Shown piece after piece: positions 35,280 through 43,512 of a DNA stretch of 64,000 nucleotides; positions within the stretch are counted from its first letter, which is position 1, and every line of letters begins with the position of its first letter. The position numbers and the translations under genes were made by a program. The DNA is from Stappia albiluteola (GTDB lineage: Bacteria; Pseudomonadota; Alphaproteobacteria; Rhizobiales; Stappiaceae), in NCBI RefSeq assembly GCF_014050225.1, contig NZ_JACFXV010000053.1, positions 62,001 to 126,000 of the forward strand, in the 5' to 3' direction. Below the pieces are notes generated by a model, which was given only the letters and a program-made list of their open reading frames with translations, ran no database searches and had not been told where the DNA came from.

Positions 35280-35557
35280 GTTGGACGCGCACCGACTGAT
35301 TCATCCCTGCAATTTGGCGTTGCCCGAATTCGTTCACCATCGCGCGGTTCGGGCAGCCTCCCTTACGGACTGTTAACCTAGACTGTCTAAAGTGGTGAAG
35401 ACCAGCAGCACGGCAGGATTCAGGCCTGTCGCTGGAGCGGTTCCGGCGTCGAAATCGATGCGGCGGACCGTATCCAGGCAGTTTACGAAGTGACCGGATC
35501 CACGTCTCGAATTCCTCCCGATTTGGGGCGGATCGGTCCAGCCAAGGTTGACGATGG

Positions 35558-36178
35558 ATGGCGAGCGCCCGGGCAGCGGACATAGCGCGAACTATCGCGG
35601 CACGCAGCGCCGACAAGCGGGGCCACTACCGCGTGAAGGTCAACCTGCTCGGCCGGTTCATGCTGGAAGACCGACGCGAATATCCGTGCCACGTGATCAA
35701 CATGTCGCTGAGCGGGGCGGCGCTGATTGCTCCGGTTCGCGGACGGGTCGGCGAGAAGATCATCGCCTATATCGACCATGTCGGCCGCATTGAAGGCGAA
35801 ATCGTCCGCGAGATCGAAGGCGGCTTCGCAATGACGATCTACACGACGATGCGCAAGCGCGACAAGTTAGCCAACGTGCTGACCTGGCTCGCCAATCGCG
35901 ACATGCTCAACCTGCCGGAAGACCGACGTCACGACCGTTTCGTGCCGAAGAACCCCTTCACCAAGATCATTCTGCCGGACGGTCGCGAGTACAAGAGCCG
36001 CATCATCGACGTTTCGTTGTCGGGCGCCGCCCTCAAGACCGACGTCCGGCCGGAAATCGGCCTGTCGATCGCGCTCGGCAAGATGCGGGCCCGCGTCGTC
36101 CGCCACACGGAAGACGGCATCGCGGTCGAATTCGCCGCCGTCCAGAACCGCGACCTGCTGGAGCGGCATATTTCCTGA
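35558..36178 (+). CDS. Double-PilZ c-di-GMP receptor protein
   Basis: A 206-residue protein of two PilZ domains. The first has R21-GHY-R25 (RxxxR) and N48-M-S-L-S-G53 (N-x-S-x-x-G). The second has R123-RHD-R127 and D151-V-S-L-S-G156. Both halves therefore keep the full c-di-GMP-binding pattern, including the near-identical SLSGAAL. No other domain is attached, so it works as an adaptor that binds the nucleotide and changes a partner. Two GGDEF-EAL proteins at 58.8-63.5 kb could supply or remove the ligand. It is 278 bases after the PAS_5 gene, with no clear terminator between them. Confidence 0.88.
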   Translation: MASARAADIARTIAARSADKRGHYRVKVNLLGRFMLEDRREYPCHVINMSLSGAALIAPVRGRVGEKIIAYIDHVGRIEGEIVREIEGGFAMTIYTTMRKRDKLANVLTWLANRDMLNLPEDRRHDRFVPKNPFTKIILPDGREYKSRIIDVSLSGAALKTDVRPEIGLSIALGKMRARVVRHTEDGIAVEFAAVQNRDLLERHIS

Positions 36179-37003
36179 AACCTCGTAGATCGCCGTTTCT
36201 CTCGTGAACCAGGATTGGCAGGCCGGCAGCGCTTCCTGCCGCCAGACCGGATAGGGGAAGCGAGGCTGAGCGCGGATCCGGCATCCGGAAATCCGCCGAG
36301 CGCGAAAGCTCCCTCAGTCAAGCAATGACGCGCTTTGGGCGGATTATTTCCGGTTCCCGGTTCTCGCAGTGCGCTTTCGCACGCACGGTCCGGGGTGACG
36401 ATGGAGTGTGGGGCAAACACCTGCCTCACCCTCGACCGCCGGAGGACGCACAGTCTCTCCCCTCGTCATCGCCGGGCCCAGACCCGGCGATCCATGGACG
36501 GTTGCGGCGAGGAGACATGCCACATGGATACGCGGGTCAAGCCCGCGTATGACGGACCGAAAGGTTGCGGCAGAGAGGCCGCTCACTCTGTCGTGCTTGC
36601 ACTACCGCATACTCTGTCATGCCCGGCTCGACCGGGCATCCAGTAACCGCCAGTTCCAGAGATCTTGCCACTGAGGCTTGTGTCTACTCGATCCCCGTTT
36701 TCACGGGGATGACATCAGAGGATGGGGCAGGCGCCGGCCTCACTCGTCAACCGTCGAATGGGCGCGCTGCCTCTCCTCTCGTCTTCGCCGGGCACGGACC
36801 CGGCGATCCGCCTGAATAGGCGCGTATCGGAGCGGCTTTCGAATTCCATAAAATTTTATGCAAATTCAAATAATATTTGAATAAATATTTCCAAAATAAA
36901 TAATAAAAAGCAATATTGATTGTATTAAATCTTGACGCCCGATCTTAGACGCAAGTAAAAATCAAGATGTCATATTGAAGTCAGCCTTGGGGAGGGCTTC
37001 AAT
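36179..37003. repeat. Mosaic of short extragenic palindromes
   Basis: This 825-base gap has no believable gene. From 36440 to 36830 it contains at least five short palindromes of about 20-24 bases: 36468-36491 and 36785-36806 (CGCCGGG / CCCGGCG type), 36528-36550 (ACGCGGG / CCCGCGT type), 36619-36639 (ATGCCCGG / CCGGGCAT type) and 36691-36710 (ATCCCCGT / ACGGGGAT type). Each is flanked by CTCGTC, TGTCAT or GATGACA-like words, the look of rhizobial REP/RIME mosaics. The last 150 bases are AT-rich and probably promoter DNA for the next gene. Confidence 0.7.
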
Positions 37004-37621
37004 ATGATGACTTGGAATTTCAAACTTTTCAGAACTGCCATCGCCACCAGCCTGCTTGTCTTCACCGTCGGTCAGGCGCAGGCGGAAACCGGGCGTTTTA
37101 TGCGCGTGCTGGGCAATACGTCGGCACCCTACGGCCACCGGGAATTCTGCAACGAGCATCCGAGCGAATGTGCGGCGCGCACCGGCAACCCTCTTGTCGT
37201 CAAGCTCAGCCGCGAGCGCTGGAACGAGCTTCTCGCCGTGAATGCGGAAGTCAACGCCGCCGTCGCGCCGCGCACCGATGCCGATCTCTATGGCGTCGAG
37301 GAATACTGGACCTATCCGGCCAGCGGCGCCGGCGATTGCGAGGAATACGTGCTGGAGAAACAGCGTGTGCTGATGGCGCGCGGCTGGCCGCGCAGCGCGC
37401 TCCTGATCACCGTGGTCAAGGACCTGAACAACGAAGGCCACGCGGTGCTGACGGTGCGAACCGACAAGGGCGACGTCATCCTGGACAATCAGCTGGAGGT
37501 CGTCCTGCCCTGGTATTCCACCCCTTATCGCTTCGTGAAGCGCCAGTCGCCGAACGATGCCGCCAAATGGACGTCGATCTCAGACACGCGTGTCAGCACT
37601 GTTGCGAGCATCGCGAGATAA
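37004..37621 (+). CDS. LapG-family (BTLCP) transglutaminase-like cysteine protease
   Basis: A 205-residue periplasmic protein with a signal peptide (residues about 1-28, ending GQAQAE). The catalytic triad is C112 (GAGDCEEYVLEKQ), H146 (NEGHAVLTV) and D161 (VILDNQLEV), the bacterial transglutaminase-like cysteine proteinase pattern. In Pseudomonas the homologous LapG cleaves a large surface adhesin and is controlled by the c-di-GMP receptor LapD. No lapD or adhesin gene lies beside it here, so it may serve another target. An ATG one codon downstream is an equal start. A convergent carbonic anhydrase gene follows. Confidence 0.87.
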   Translation: MMTWNFKLFRTAIATSLLVFTVGQAQAETGRFMRVLGNTSAPYGHREFCNEHPSECAARTGNPLVVKLSRERWNELLAVNAEVNAAVAPRTDADLYGVEEYWTYPASGAGDCEEYVLEKQRVLMARGWPRSALLITVVKDLNNEGHAVLTVRTDKGDVILDNQLEVVLPWYSTPYRFVKRQSPNDAAKWTSISDTRVSTVASIAR

Positions 37622-37786
37622 GCGGCACAGCCTCATTCGGGATAGAGACGCCTTACCCGGCCGCGTCCCCTCCCCATACTTCACGGTCGGGCAGGAAGGC
37701 CGGTCTCCGGCTCCGGTTCTTGTGGCCGATAAAAGCAAGAGCCGGGCGGACGACCGGCCTTTCCATTTCAGCCGGCCGGCAGCCCG

Positions 37787-38314
37787 TCAGATCTCGACAA
37801 GACCGGCCTGGTGCCGCCGCCAGTTGCCGACATAGCCGGCCGCGGAAGCGGTGAGGCCCTGGATTGCCTGGTCGTCCAGCGTGCGAACGATCTTGCCCGG
37901 CATGCCGACGACAAGGGAATTGTCCGGGATCACCTTGCCTTCGGCGATCAACGCGTTGGCGCCGATGATGCAGTTGCGGCCAATATGAGCGCCGTTCAGG
38001 ATCGTCGCGCCCATGCCGACCAGCGTATTGTCGCCGACGACGCAGCCATGCAGGATCGCGCGATGGCCGATGGTGCAATCGGCACCGACCTTCAGGGGAT
38101 AGCCCATATCGGTATGAAATACCGAATTGTCCTGGACGTTGGTCCTGCGCCCGATGGTGATACGCTCGTTATCGCCCCTGAGCACCGCGCCATACCAGAC
38201 GCTCGCCTCGTCTTCCAAAACCACTTCGCCAATCAGCACGGCGGTCGGCGCCACCCAATATTCACCGCTATCGGGGAAGACCGGGCTCCTCTCTCCAAGG
38301 CTGTAGATCGGCAT
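37787..38314 (-). CDS. Gamma-class carbonic anhydrase family protein
   Basis: A 175-residue left-handed beta-helix protein built of hexapeptide repeats, which forms trimers. The three histidines that bind the metal are H67 (VFHTDMGYP), H84 (TIGHRA) and H89 (ILHGC). [14 protein letters not shown] and [12 protein letters not shown] are typical of the CaiE/PaaY-YrdA branch. Bacterial members often lack strong carbonic anhydrase activity. The gene is alone, with the unknown membrane protein gene 33 bases upstream on the same strand, so an operon of two is possible. Confidence 0.88.
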   Translation of the reverse strand: MPIYSLGERSPVFPDSGEYWVAPTAVLIGEVVLEDEASVWYGAVLRGDNERITIGRRTNVQDNSVFHTDMGYPLKVGADCTIGHRAILHGCVVGDNTLVGMGATILNGAHIGRNCIIGANALIAEGKVIPDNSLVVGMPGKIVRTLDDQAIQGLTASAAGYVGNWRRHQAGLVEI

Positions 38315-38347
38315 GTTCGGCTCTTCCCGTGCTGTTTCAGGTGATGG

Positions 38348-38674
38348 TCAGAACTGCGACGCGATCACCAGGGCAAACTGCATGACGACTATACCGGAGC
38401 AGATGCTCCACATCCCGGCAATCGTCGAAGATGCAACCAGCCAACCTATCGGACGATGTTCGAGCCGGCGCCCGCGAATCGCATTGCGCATGATTATGAA
38501 CGGGCCGACGAAAAGGCAAAGAAGGAAAGTCCCCATTGCCTTCAGCCACGACCCCAGCGCAATCGAGAACTTCGGCGCCTCTCCCGTCACCAACTGATAG
38601 AGGCTGCCGAGAATGCCGGCCGCCACGAAACCCGCACACCCAATATAAGCCGCCAAATAGAGCTCAAAAAGCAA
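38348..38674 (-). CDS. Uncharacterised inner-membrane protein (possibly DUF6949)
   Basis: A 108-residue protein with three predicted membrane helices: residues about 4-25 (YLAAYIGCAGFVAAGILGS), 45-65 (AMGTFLLCLFVGPFIIM) and 80-104 (GWLVASSTIAGMWSICSG). A basic stretch RNAIRGRRLEHR joins the last two. It resembles small unknown proteins restricted to Rhizobiales; the DUF6949 name is a tentative memory. Its start is five bases from an exact CtrA box, so its promoter or leader may be under CtrA. Function unknown. Confidence 0.7.
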   Translation of the reverse strand: MLFELYLAAYIGCAGFVAAGILGSLYQLVTGEAPKFSIALGSWLKAMGTFLLCLFVGPFIIMRNAIRGRRLEHRPIGWLVASSTIAGMWSICSGIVVMQFALVIASQF

Positions 38675-38678
38675 GTTC

Positions 38679-38694
38679 TTAACCCCTTGTTAAC
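38679..38694. promoter_or_regulatory. CtrA-type binding site (TTAA-N7-TTAAC)
   Basis: TTAACCCCTTGTTAAC is an exact match to the CtrA consensus. It begins five bases upstream of the start of the membrane-protein gene (38348-38674, minus). A near match, TTAA-N7-CTAAC, lies at 38766-38781. A site so close to the start codon would overlap the transcript leader and might repress. Confidence 0.55.
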
Positions 38695-38954
38695 CATTAA
38701 TGCCAAATCTGGCATATGTATCCGTGGGGCTACAGTGCAATCGGCGTGCCGAAATCGCTGTCTCATTAAGGTTCTGCTAACCGTTCGAGCGCGTACAATG
38801 GGGCGCTATCTTCCCGCTTGCTCCGGGAATCGTGCCAGCCTGGGACGATGCATCGCGACTGACGAGCGACGGCCGTGGTGAGACCAGGATCCGATGAGGG
38901 ATGCTGCAACAAAGGCCCGCGGCGAGAAATGTGTTCGCCTTTGAAGGACTGAGC

Positions 38955-39665
38955 ATGACGCCGGCGAACCTGCCAAGGTCAACAGGCGGTATCGCAACCC
39001 AGTTTACCGGGGTTGTGCTGGCGCTTGCGCTTGTCGGTACGGCGTTCGTCTTCAAGACCGCCGGTCAGTGGCTGTCGCATGCCAATCCGCACGGCGACTG
39101 GACGGAAGAAACGCACCCGGTCGATGTCGATCTCGCCGGCCGCGACTTCACCATTCCCGCCAATATGATCCGCCACGCACCGCAGCGCACGGCGACCGCC
39201 CCGACGGACCGGGTCGACCTTGCCGTTCTGTGGCCGGACATGAAGGGCTATGAACAGGAACTGGCGGCGGGTTTCATGGACGCCAGCGACAACTCGCCGC
39301 TGATCCTTGTTTCCATCGAAACGGACAGCAAGTCGCAGGGAACGAGCGAGCTGCTGGACAATGTCTACAGGACGCTTGCCGTCGGCGAACCGGCCAAGGG
39401 GCCGGGCGGGCTGTCGCTGCTCTGGCTTTCCGACGGCAAGAACGGCGGCACCGACTTCGTGGCTTTCGAGGAAGGAAGCGCGCCGCGCTTCGCCGCACGC
39501 TGTTTCACGCCGACCAATGCGGGCCTTGCGGCCACCTGCCAGCGGGATATCCGCCTTGGCGACGATCTGATGGTGAGTTACCGCTTCCGCCAGTCCTATC
39601 TGTCCAGCTGGAGTTCGCTGGAACGGAAGATCGGCGCACTCGTGCAATCCTTTCAACCGCACTGA
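38955..39665 (+). CDS. Uncharacterised membrane-anchored protein
   Basis: A 236-residue protein with one N-terminal membrane helix (residues about 15-35, FTGVVLALALVGTAFVF) and a large domain predicted outside the cytoplasm. The domain contains DFTIPANMIRHAPQRTA and DRVDLAVLWPDMKGYEQEL, with two cysteines late (ARCFTPTNAGLAATCQRD) that could form a disulfide. I recognise it as a conserved rhizobial hypothetical protein but know no function. AAGGA lies seven bases before the ATG. It is divergent from the small membrane protein gene. Confidence 0.75.
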   Translation: MTPANLPRSTGGIATQFTGVVLALALVGTAFVFKTAGQWLSHANPHGDWTEETHPVDVDLAGRDFTIPANMIRHAPQRTATAPTDRVDLAVLWPDMKGYEQELAAGFMDASDNSPLILVSIETDSKSQGTSELLDNVYRTLAVGEPAKGPGGLSLLWLSDGKNGGTDFVAFEEGSAPRFAARCFTPTNAGLAATCQRDIRLGDDLMVSYRFRQSYLSSWSSLERKIGALVQSFQPH

Positions 39666-39748
39666 CGCCCGTTCGGCGGCTTGGATCCGACCGGCGCGGC
39701 CCGCCTGAGATGGAAACGGGCGCGATACGCGCCCTGATCCTTTGCCTT

Positions 39749-39964
39749 TTATTCTTCTTCCAGGTCGATCTCGAGGATCGCCATCTGAAAGCTCCAGCTC
39801 AGCTCCTCGTCCTCGTCATCGCGAAAGAGCACGCCGATGAATTCGTCGCCGATATAGACTTCGGCGGAATCGTCCTTGCGCGGACGTTTGCGAACCGAAA
39901 GGCTCGGAAGGTCGAACTTCCTCTTGAGATAGGCTTCGATCTTGCTGATTTCGTCGGGCTTCAC
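39749..39964 (-). CDS. DUF3126-family small protein
   Basis: A 71-residue acidic protein starting with GTG, with GGAGG eight bases upstream. The sequence begins KPDEISKIEAYLKRKFDLPSL, has a basic RKRPRKDD strand, then EVYIGDEFIGVLFRDDEDEELSWSF and ends in an acidic tail. This pattern fits DUF3126, a family restricted to alphaproteobacteria and typically encoded near cysE, as here. Function unknown; likely cytosolic. cysE ends 237 bases away on the same strand with only hairpin-poor DNA between. Confidence 0.85.
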   Translation of the reverse strand: MKPDEISKIEAYLKRKFDLPSLSVRKRPRKDDSAEVYIGDEFIGVLFRDDEDEELSWSFQMAILEIDLEEE

Positions 39965-40201
39965 TGGGAGCCTCCGTCTTTGGTCCGGTGGCCCGGCGGA
40001 CAAGCCGGGAGCCCCGGGCCGGGGTTGCACAGGATGGCCGAACCTACACATTCACATGGCGATGCCAAGGCGCATAGCCATCTTTTCCAGACCTGATGCG
40101 CAGACGGAAGGCAGCCGCAAGGCCGAAACGGAACCCGACACGGCACGGAAAAACCGCCGCCCCACGCCTCGGCGGGCGCCGGGGCGACGATCGGACCGAT
40201 A

Positions 40202-41029
40202 TCAGCTTTCCTGGGTTGCGATGAGCTGGTCCATGGCAACGGAGGGCTCGGCGCACCCGGCCTTGCCCACGATCTTCGCCGGCACGCCGGCAACCGTCGT
40301 ATTGGCCGGCACCGGGTTCAGCACCACGGAACCCGCAGCGACCTTGGAGCAACGGCCGATCTCGATATTGCCAAGTACCTTGGCGCCGGCGCCGATAAGA
40401 ACGCCGTTGCGGATCTTGGGATGGCGGTCGCCGCCTTCCTTGCCCGTGCCGCCGAGCGTGACGTTCTGCAGGATCGAGACGTTGTCCTCGATCACGGCCG
40501 TGCTGCCGATGACGACACCGGTCGCGTGGTCGATGAAGATGCCGCGCCCCATCGGGACCTGCGGATGGATATCGACCTGGAAAACCTCCGACGACCGGCT
40601 CTGCAGATAGAGCGCGAAATCTTCACGCCCCCTGCGCCATAGCCAGTTGGCGAGGCGGTGCGTCTGGATGGCATGGAAGCCCTTGAAATACAGCACTGGC
40701 TCCAGGAAGCGCGTGCAGGCGGGGTCCCGATCGAACACCGCCGCCATGTCGGCGCGCACGATCTCGCCGATCGCCGGCTCGTCGGAAAGCGCTTCCAGAT
40801 AGGTCTGGCGGATCAGCGAGGCGGAGACGACCACATGGCCGAGACGGTCGGCGACGCGGTGGATGACCGCTTCTTCAAGCTTGTCGTGGTTCAGCACCGT
40901 CTCGTAGACGAAAGAGGCAAGGGCCGGCTCCGCCGATACCATGGAGGTCGCTTCCGAACGAAGACGCTCCCAAACCGGGTCGTGGCGGGGAAGGCGGACC
41001 GCGCCGGAAAGCTGCGAGGATTGCGACAT
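40202..41029 (-). CDS. cysE: Serine O-acetyltransferase
   Basis: A 275-residue enzyme that makes O-acetylserine for cysteine synthesis. An N-terminal helical domain (DPVWERLRSEATSMVSAEP) precedes the left-handed beta-helix hexapeptide domain. Active-site regions DIHPQVPMGRGIFIDHATGVVIG and VSILQNVTLGGTGKEGGDRHPKI are standard CysE. The C-terminus ends with an isoleucine-containing tail (MDQLIATQES). The ATG at 41029 follows GGGAG; a start at 41059 is possible. DUF3126 lies downstream, the order usual in rhizobia. Confidence 0.94.
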   Translation of the reverse strand: MSQSSQLSGAVRLPRHDPVWERLRSEATSMVSAEPALASFVYETVLNHDKLEEAVIHRVADRLGHVVVSASLIRQTYLEALSDEPAIGEIVRADMAAVFDRDPACTRFLEPVLYFKGFHAIQTHRLANWLWRRGREDFALYLQSRSSEVFQVDIHPQVPMGRGIFIDHATGVVIGSTAVIEDNVSILQNVTLGGTGKEGGDRHPKIRNGVLIGAGAKVLGNIEIGRCSKVAAGSVVLNPVPANTTVAGVPAKIVGKAGCAEPSVAMDQLIATQES

Positions 41030-41350
41030 GAAGGCACTCCCGAAAGCCGACTGGAGCATATCCCCGCTCGGAGCAAACCGGCCCGAGCGTGAACAATATG
41101 CTCAAGGTATTGAACCTGGAGCAATTTCCTGCCGATCAGGTGAATTAACCTGACCGGAAAGCGCTCCAGCGCACTTGCCCTCTAACATAAGGCATGGCGG
41201 GCCCAAACCAAGCGCAAAATGATGACGGAATTCTTGACCCAGCGTTCGGCGCAGCCGGCAAAGCCCGCCATTCGGACCGGTTGACTTTCGCCGGGGCCGC
41301 CTTTCCCCTGTCGAACGGCATTTGCTCCCGCGTCAGCTTTCGAGGCGATC
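41030..41350. other. Intergenic region with nested hairpin and a short repeat
   Basis: Between cysE and the crotonase gene lies a nested inverted repeat: GAGCATA (41054-41060) with TATGCTC (41097-41103), enclosing CGCTCGG (41065-41071) with CCGAGCG (41083-41089). Next comes a GATCAGGT/ACCTGA palindrome and the repeat core at 41150-41167. The hairpin lies in the cysE leader and could affect it. No gene is visible. Confidence 0.5.
41132..41167. repeat. Short extragenic repeat, copy 2
   Basis: A GATCAGGTGAATTAACCTGACC palindrome is followed by GGAAAGCGCTCC. The last 18 bases match 33269-33286 exactly. A related form, CGATCAGGCGCATCCGCCCG, occurs at about 42613. These are diverged members of one rhizobial intergenic palindrome family. 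Confidence 0.6.
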
Positions 41351-42160
41351 ATGACTTCCTCCCCCTCCCCCGCACCCCGGGGCTCAGTCCGCACGGAAAT
41401 CGATGGACCGCTTGGCTGGCTCGTGATCGACAACCCGGCAAGGCGCAATGCGATCACACTCGCCATGTGGCGGGAGATCCCGCTGGCCGTCGCGCGGCTC
41501 GCCGGCGACGAAGCCGTCCGCGTCATCGTGCTGAGAGGCGCGGGCGAGCGCACCTTCATCGCCGGTGCCGACATTTCGGAGTTCGAGACGACTCGAAAGG
41601 ACGCGGTCTCGGCCCGCACCTATGAGGCCGCCAATGCGGCGGCGTTCGATGCCTTGCGCGACTGCGCCAAACCCACGATCGCCATGATACGCGGCTTCTG
41701 CCTCGGCGGCGGGCTCGGGCTCGCGATGGCCTGCGACATGCGCATCGCGGAGGAAGGAAGCGTGTTCGGCATTCCGGCAGCGCGTCTCGGCGTCGGCTAC
41801 CCGCCGGATGCGGTGCGCGACGCGGTGAAGCTGGTGGGTCCTTCAAGGGCGAAGGAACTGTTCTTCACCGCAAGGCAGATCGGCGCGGCCGAAGCGCTGA
41901 AGATCGGGCTCATCGATCGCATTGCGCCGGCGGACGGGCTGGACGTGGAAATCGGCTCGCTGGTTGCAGCAATATCGGAAAACGCGCCACTGACGATCCA
42001 GGCTGCAAAGGCCGCGATCGATGCGGTGAGCGGCGACCCGGATCGAACCGACTGGGCGCATGTGCGCAACCTCGCCGAAGCCTGTTTCGACAGCGCCGAT
42101 TTTGCCGAAGGAAGACGCGCGTTTCTTGAGAAACGCGTACCCAGGTTCAGCGGCCGCTAG
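41351..42160 (+). CDS. Crotonase-fold protein annotated as enoyl-CoA hydratase, catalytic Glu residues absent
   Basis: A 269-residue crotonase-superfamily protein. The oxyanion-hole segments are present: FIAGADISEF (69-78) and GFCLGGGLGLAMACDMRI (115-132). Enoyl-CoA hydratases use two glutamates: in GGGCELAM and in the next FG-x-PE motif. Here these positions are G123 (GGGLGLAM) and A143 (FGIPAARLG). Without them hydration is unlikely; another crotonase reaction such as isomerisation, decarboxylation or hydrolysis, or an unusual mechanism, is expected. It is a stand-alone gene with a strong terminator after it. Confidence 0.85.
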   Translation: MTSSPSPAPRGSVRTEIDGPLGWLVIDNPARRNAITLAMWREIPLAVARLAGDEAVRVIVLRGAGERTFIAGADISEFETTRKDAVSARTYEAANAAAFDALRDCAKPTIAMIRGFCLGGGLGLAMACDMRIAEEGSVFGIPAARLGVGYPPDAVRDAVKLVGPSRAKELFFTARQIGAAEALKIGLIDRIAPADGLDVEIGSLVAAISENAPLTIQAAKAAIDAVSGDPDRTDWAHVRNLAEACFDSADFAEGRRAFLEKRVPRFSGR

Positions 42161-42199
42161 GGTCAGGACGCATCGGTTTGACTGAAAGGGTCGAAGCGG

Positions 42200-42275
42200 A
42201 CAGCCCGGTTGAAGGAGCTGAATCGGATTGTCAGCTCAACCGTGAGTCCGCGCATCCCCGCAGACTCACTTTTTT
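42200..42275 (+). ncRNA. Candidate small RNA or structured 3' UTR
   Basis: A hairpin (GGTTGA and TCAACC as outer arms, GCTGA and TCAGC inside, 42207-42241) is followed at once by an intrinsic terminator with GTGAGTC/GACTCAC arms and six T residues. This two-hairpin layout is typical of small regulatory RNAs and also of stable 3' UTRs. It starts about 40 bases after the crotonase stop, so it could be processed from that mRNA. Confidence 0.35.
42242..42275 (+). terminator. Intrinsic terminator after the crotonase gene
   Basis: GTGAGTC (42242-42248) pairs with GACTCAC (42263-42269) and is followed directly by TTTTTT. Spacing and T run are those of a Rho-independent terminator on the plus strand, about 80 bases after the crotonase stop. 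Confidence 0.8.
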
Positions 42276-42428
42276 AACCACCTGCTGCCAAGAGTAGGAA
42301 GAGGCAGGGGAAATTCGGCCCGCCCACTCGCGAAAGAGGCGGTGAAGGGATATTGACGCAGCGGAATCAACATGATTCCCTGAGATCGCTTTGGAAAAAT
42401 GATTCTGGCGGCCTGAGAATCGGGTTGA

Positions 42429-42455
42429 AGGACTTCATGCGATGCATGAAGTCCT
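42429..42455. repeat. Perfect 12-base inverted repeat
   Basis: AGGACTTCATGC and GCATGAAGTCCT flank a three-base centre. It is isolated from genes on both sides and has no T run, so it is more likely a protein site or a relic than a terminator. Confidence 0.5.
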
Positions 42456-42642
42456 CGAATCTATTTGAGAACTTGAAAAAATGGCGCCAAGCGCCTGCAA
42501 TCTCGCGGCTTTTCCCAGCACAAATCCATATCGAACGTGACGGCTGGCGGATCACATGATCCACGCCGAGTGGCGGTGCTGGAGCATTGATTGCGCGCCG
42601 GTTTCCTGTCGATCAGGCGCATCCGCCCGATCGGGATGCATT

Positions 42643-43512
42643 TCAGGCGGCCTGCAGACGCGTCAGGAAGGGGATAACCGCGTTGGCGAAGGCGTCGTTG
42701 CGGTCGCCGGCAACCATGTGCCCCGCGCCCTTGACGTCCGCGAATTCCGCGTGCGGGACAAGCGACAGGAATTCGTTGACGTGTTCGTCGGCGACCAGCT
42801 CGCTACGCCCTCCCCGCACAAGCAGCGTCGGCAGGCTCAGGCGCGAGGCGGCTACCAGCAGCCTTTCCTCGATTCGCGCCGGATCGGCTTCCGTCGAATG
42901 GCGCTGCTCGATGAAGCGCGGATCCCAATGCCATCGGTAGCGGCCATCGCCATGGATGCGCAGGTTTTTCTTCAACCCCTCCAGGTTCGACGGGCGGGCG
43001 CGATGCGGCAGATAGCTGGCAATGGCGTCGGCCGCTTCCTCGACCGTGGCAAATCCGTCATGCATGCGCTCGGCCATGAAATCGATGATCTTCGATACGC
43101 CGTTCGGATCGACCCGGGGGGTGATATCGACCAGCACCAGCGCCGACAGCGCGCCCGGGCAATGGGCGCCTTCCGCGAGCATCGAGGCGATGCCGCCGAG
43201 CGAAGCGCCGATGACGATCGGCCTGTCGCCGGTTTCCGAGGCGATCTGGCCGGACATGGCGATCACGTCACGGGCAAAATCGTCAAAGGCATACGCGCCG
43301 CCTTCCACCCAGGCACTGTCGCCGTGGCCGCGCTGGTCGGCACTCCAGGCGACACAGCCGCGCTCGGCAAGCCGCTCGCCGGTCGCGTCCCAGGCATGGC
43401 GCGTCTGACCGCCGCCATGCAGCAGCAGGACCGGCCTGCCGTCGCGCCCGTAACGGTCTGCGACGAGCCTGTTTCCGTCAGCGCCGGTGAACTCCGTCGT
43501 TGCAGGCTTCAT
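42643..43512 (-). CDS. Alpha/beta-fold hydrolase
   Basis: A 289-residue hydrolase of the MhpC-like group. The oxyanion segment is LLLHGGGQTRHAW, the nucleophile is the Ser of GASLGG, the acid is probably the Asp/Glu near VRGGRSELVADEHV and the catalytic His is in VKGAGHMVAGD. A lid region with WHWDPRFIEQRHS is inserted. Its ATG overlaps the next hydrolase gene's... stop region by four bases: the upstream gene (43509-44261) ends where this one begins, so they are translationally coupled. Substrate not readable. Confidence 0.85.
   Translation of the reverse strand: MKPATTEFTGADGNRLVADRYGRDGRPVLLLHGGGQTRHAWDATGERLAERGCVAWSADQRGHGDSAWVEGGAYAFDDFARDVIAMSGQIASETGDRPIVIGASLGGIASMLAEGAHCPGALSALVLVDITPRVDPNGVSKIIDFMAERMHDGFATVEEAADAIASYLPHRARPSNLEGLKKNLRIHGDGRYRWHWDPRFIEQRHSTEADPARIEERLLVAASRLSLPTLLVRGGRSELVADEHVNEFLSLVPHAEFADVKGAGHMVAGDRNDAFANAVIPFLTRLQAA

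Larger units (their letters stand above)
42161..42642. other. Hairpin-rich intergenic block
   Basis: This 482-base gap holds a terminator (42242-42275), a candidate small RNA, and further palindromes: GGAATCA/TGATTCC (about 42371-42387), GATTCT/AGAATC (about 42402-42422), a 12-pair hairpin at 42429-42455, GGATCA/TGATCC near 42550, and a CGATCAGGCG repeat relative near 42613. The density of inverted repeats is unlike a simple promoter and may mark an old mobile-element relic or a mosaic repeat. A 68-codon frame through it is not credible. Confidence 0.5.

Noticed and set aside
36335-36819. Several short plus-strand frames in the palindrome mosaic
   Set aside because: They are made of the repeated palindromes themselves and overlap one another in different frames.
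36440-36830. Possible CRISPR array
   Set aside because: The palindromes are of several unlike sequences and unequal spacing; no cas gene is present in the window.
42353-42559. 68-codon frame in the hairpin-rich gap
   Set aside because: Crosses several inverted repeats; no family and no clear ribosome-binding site.
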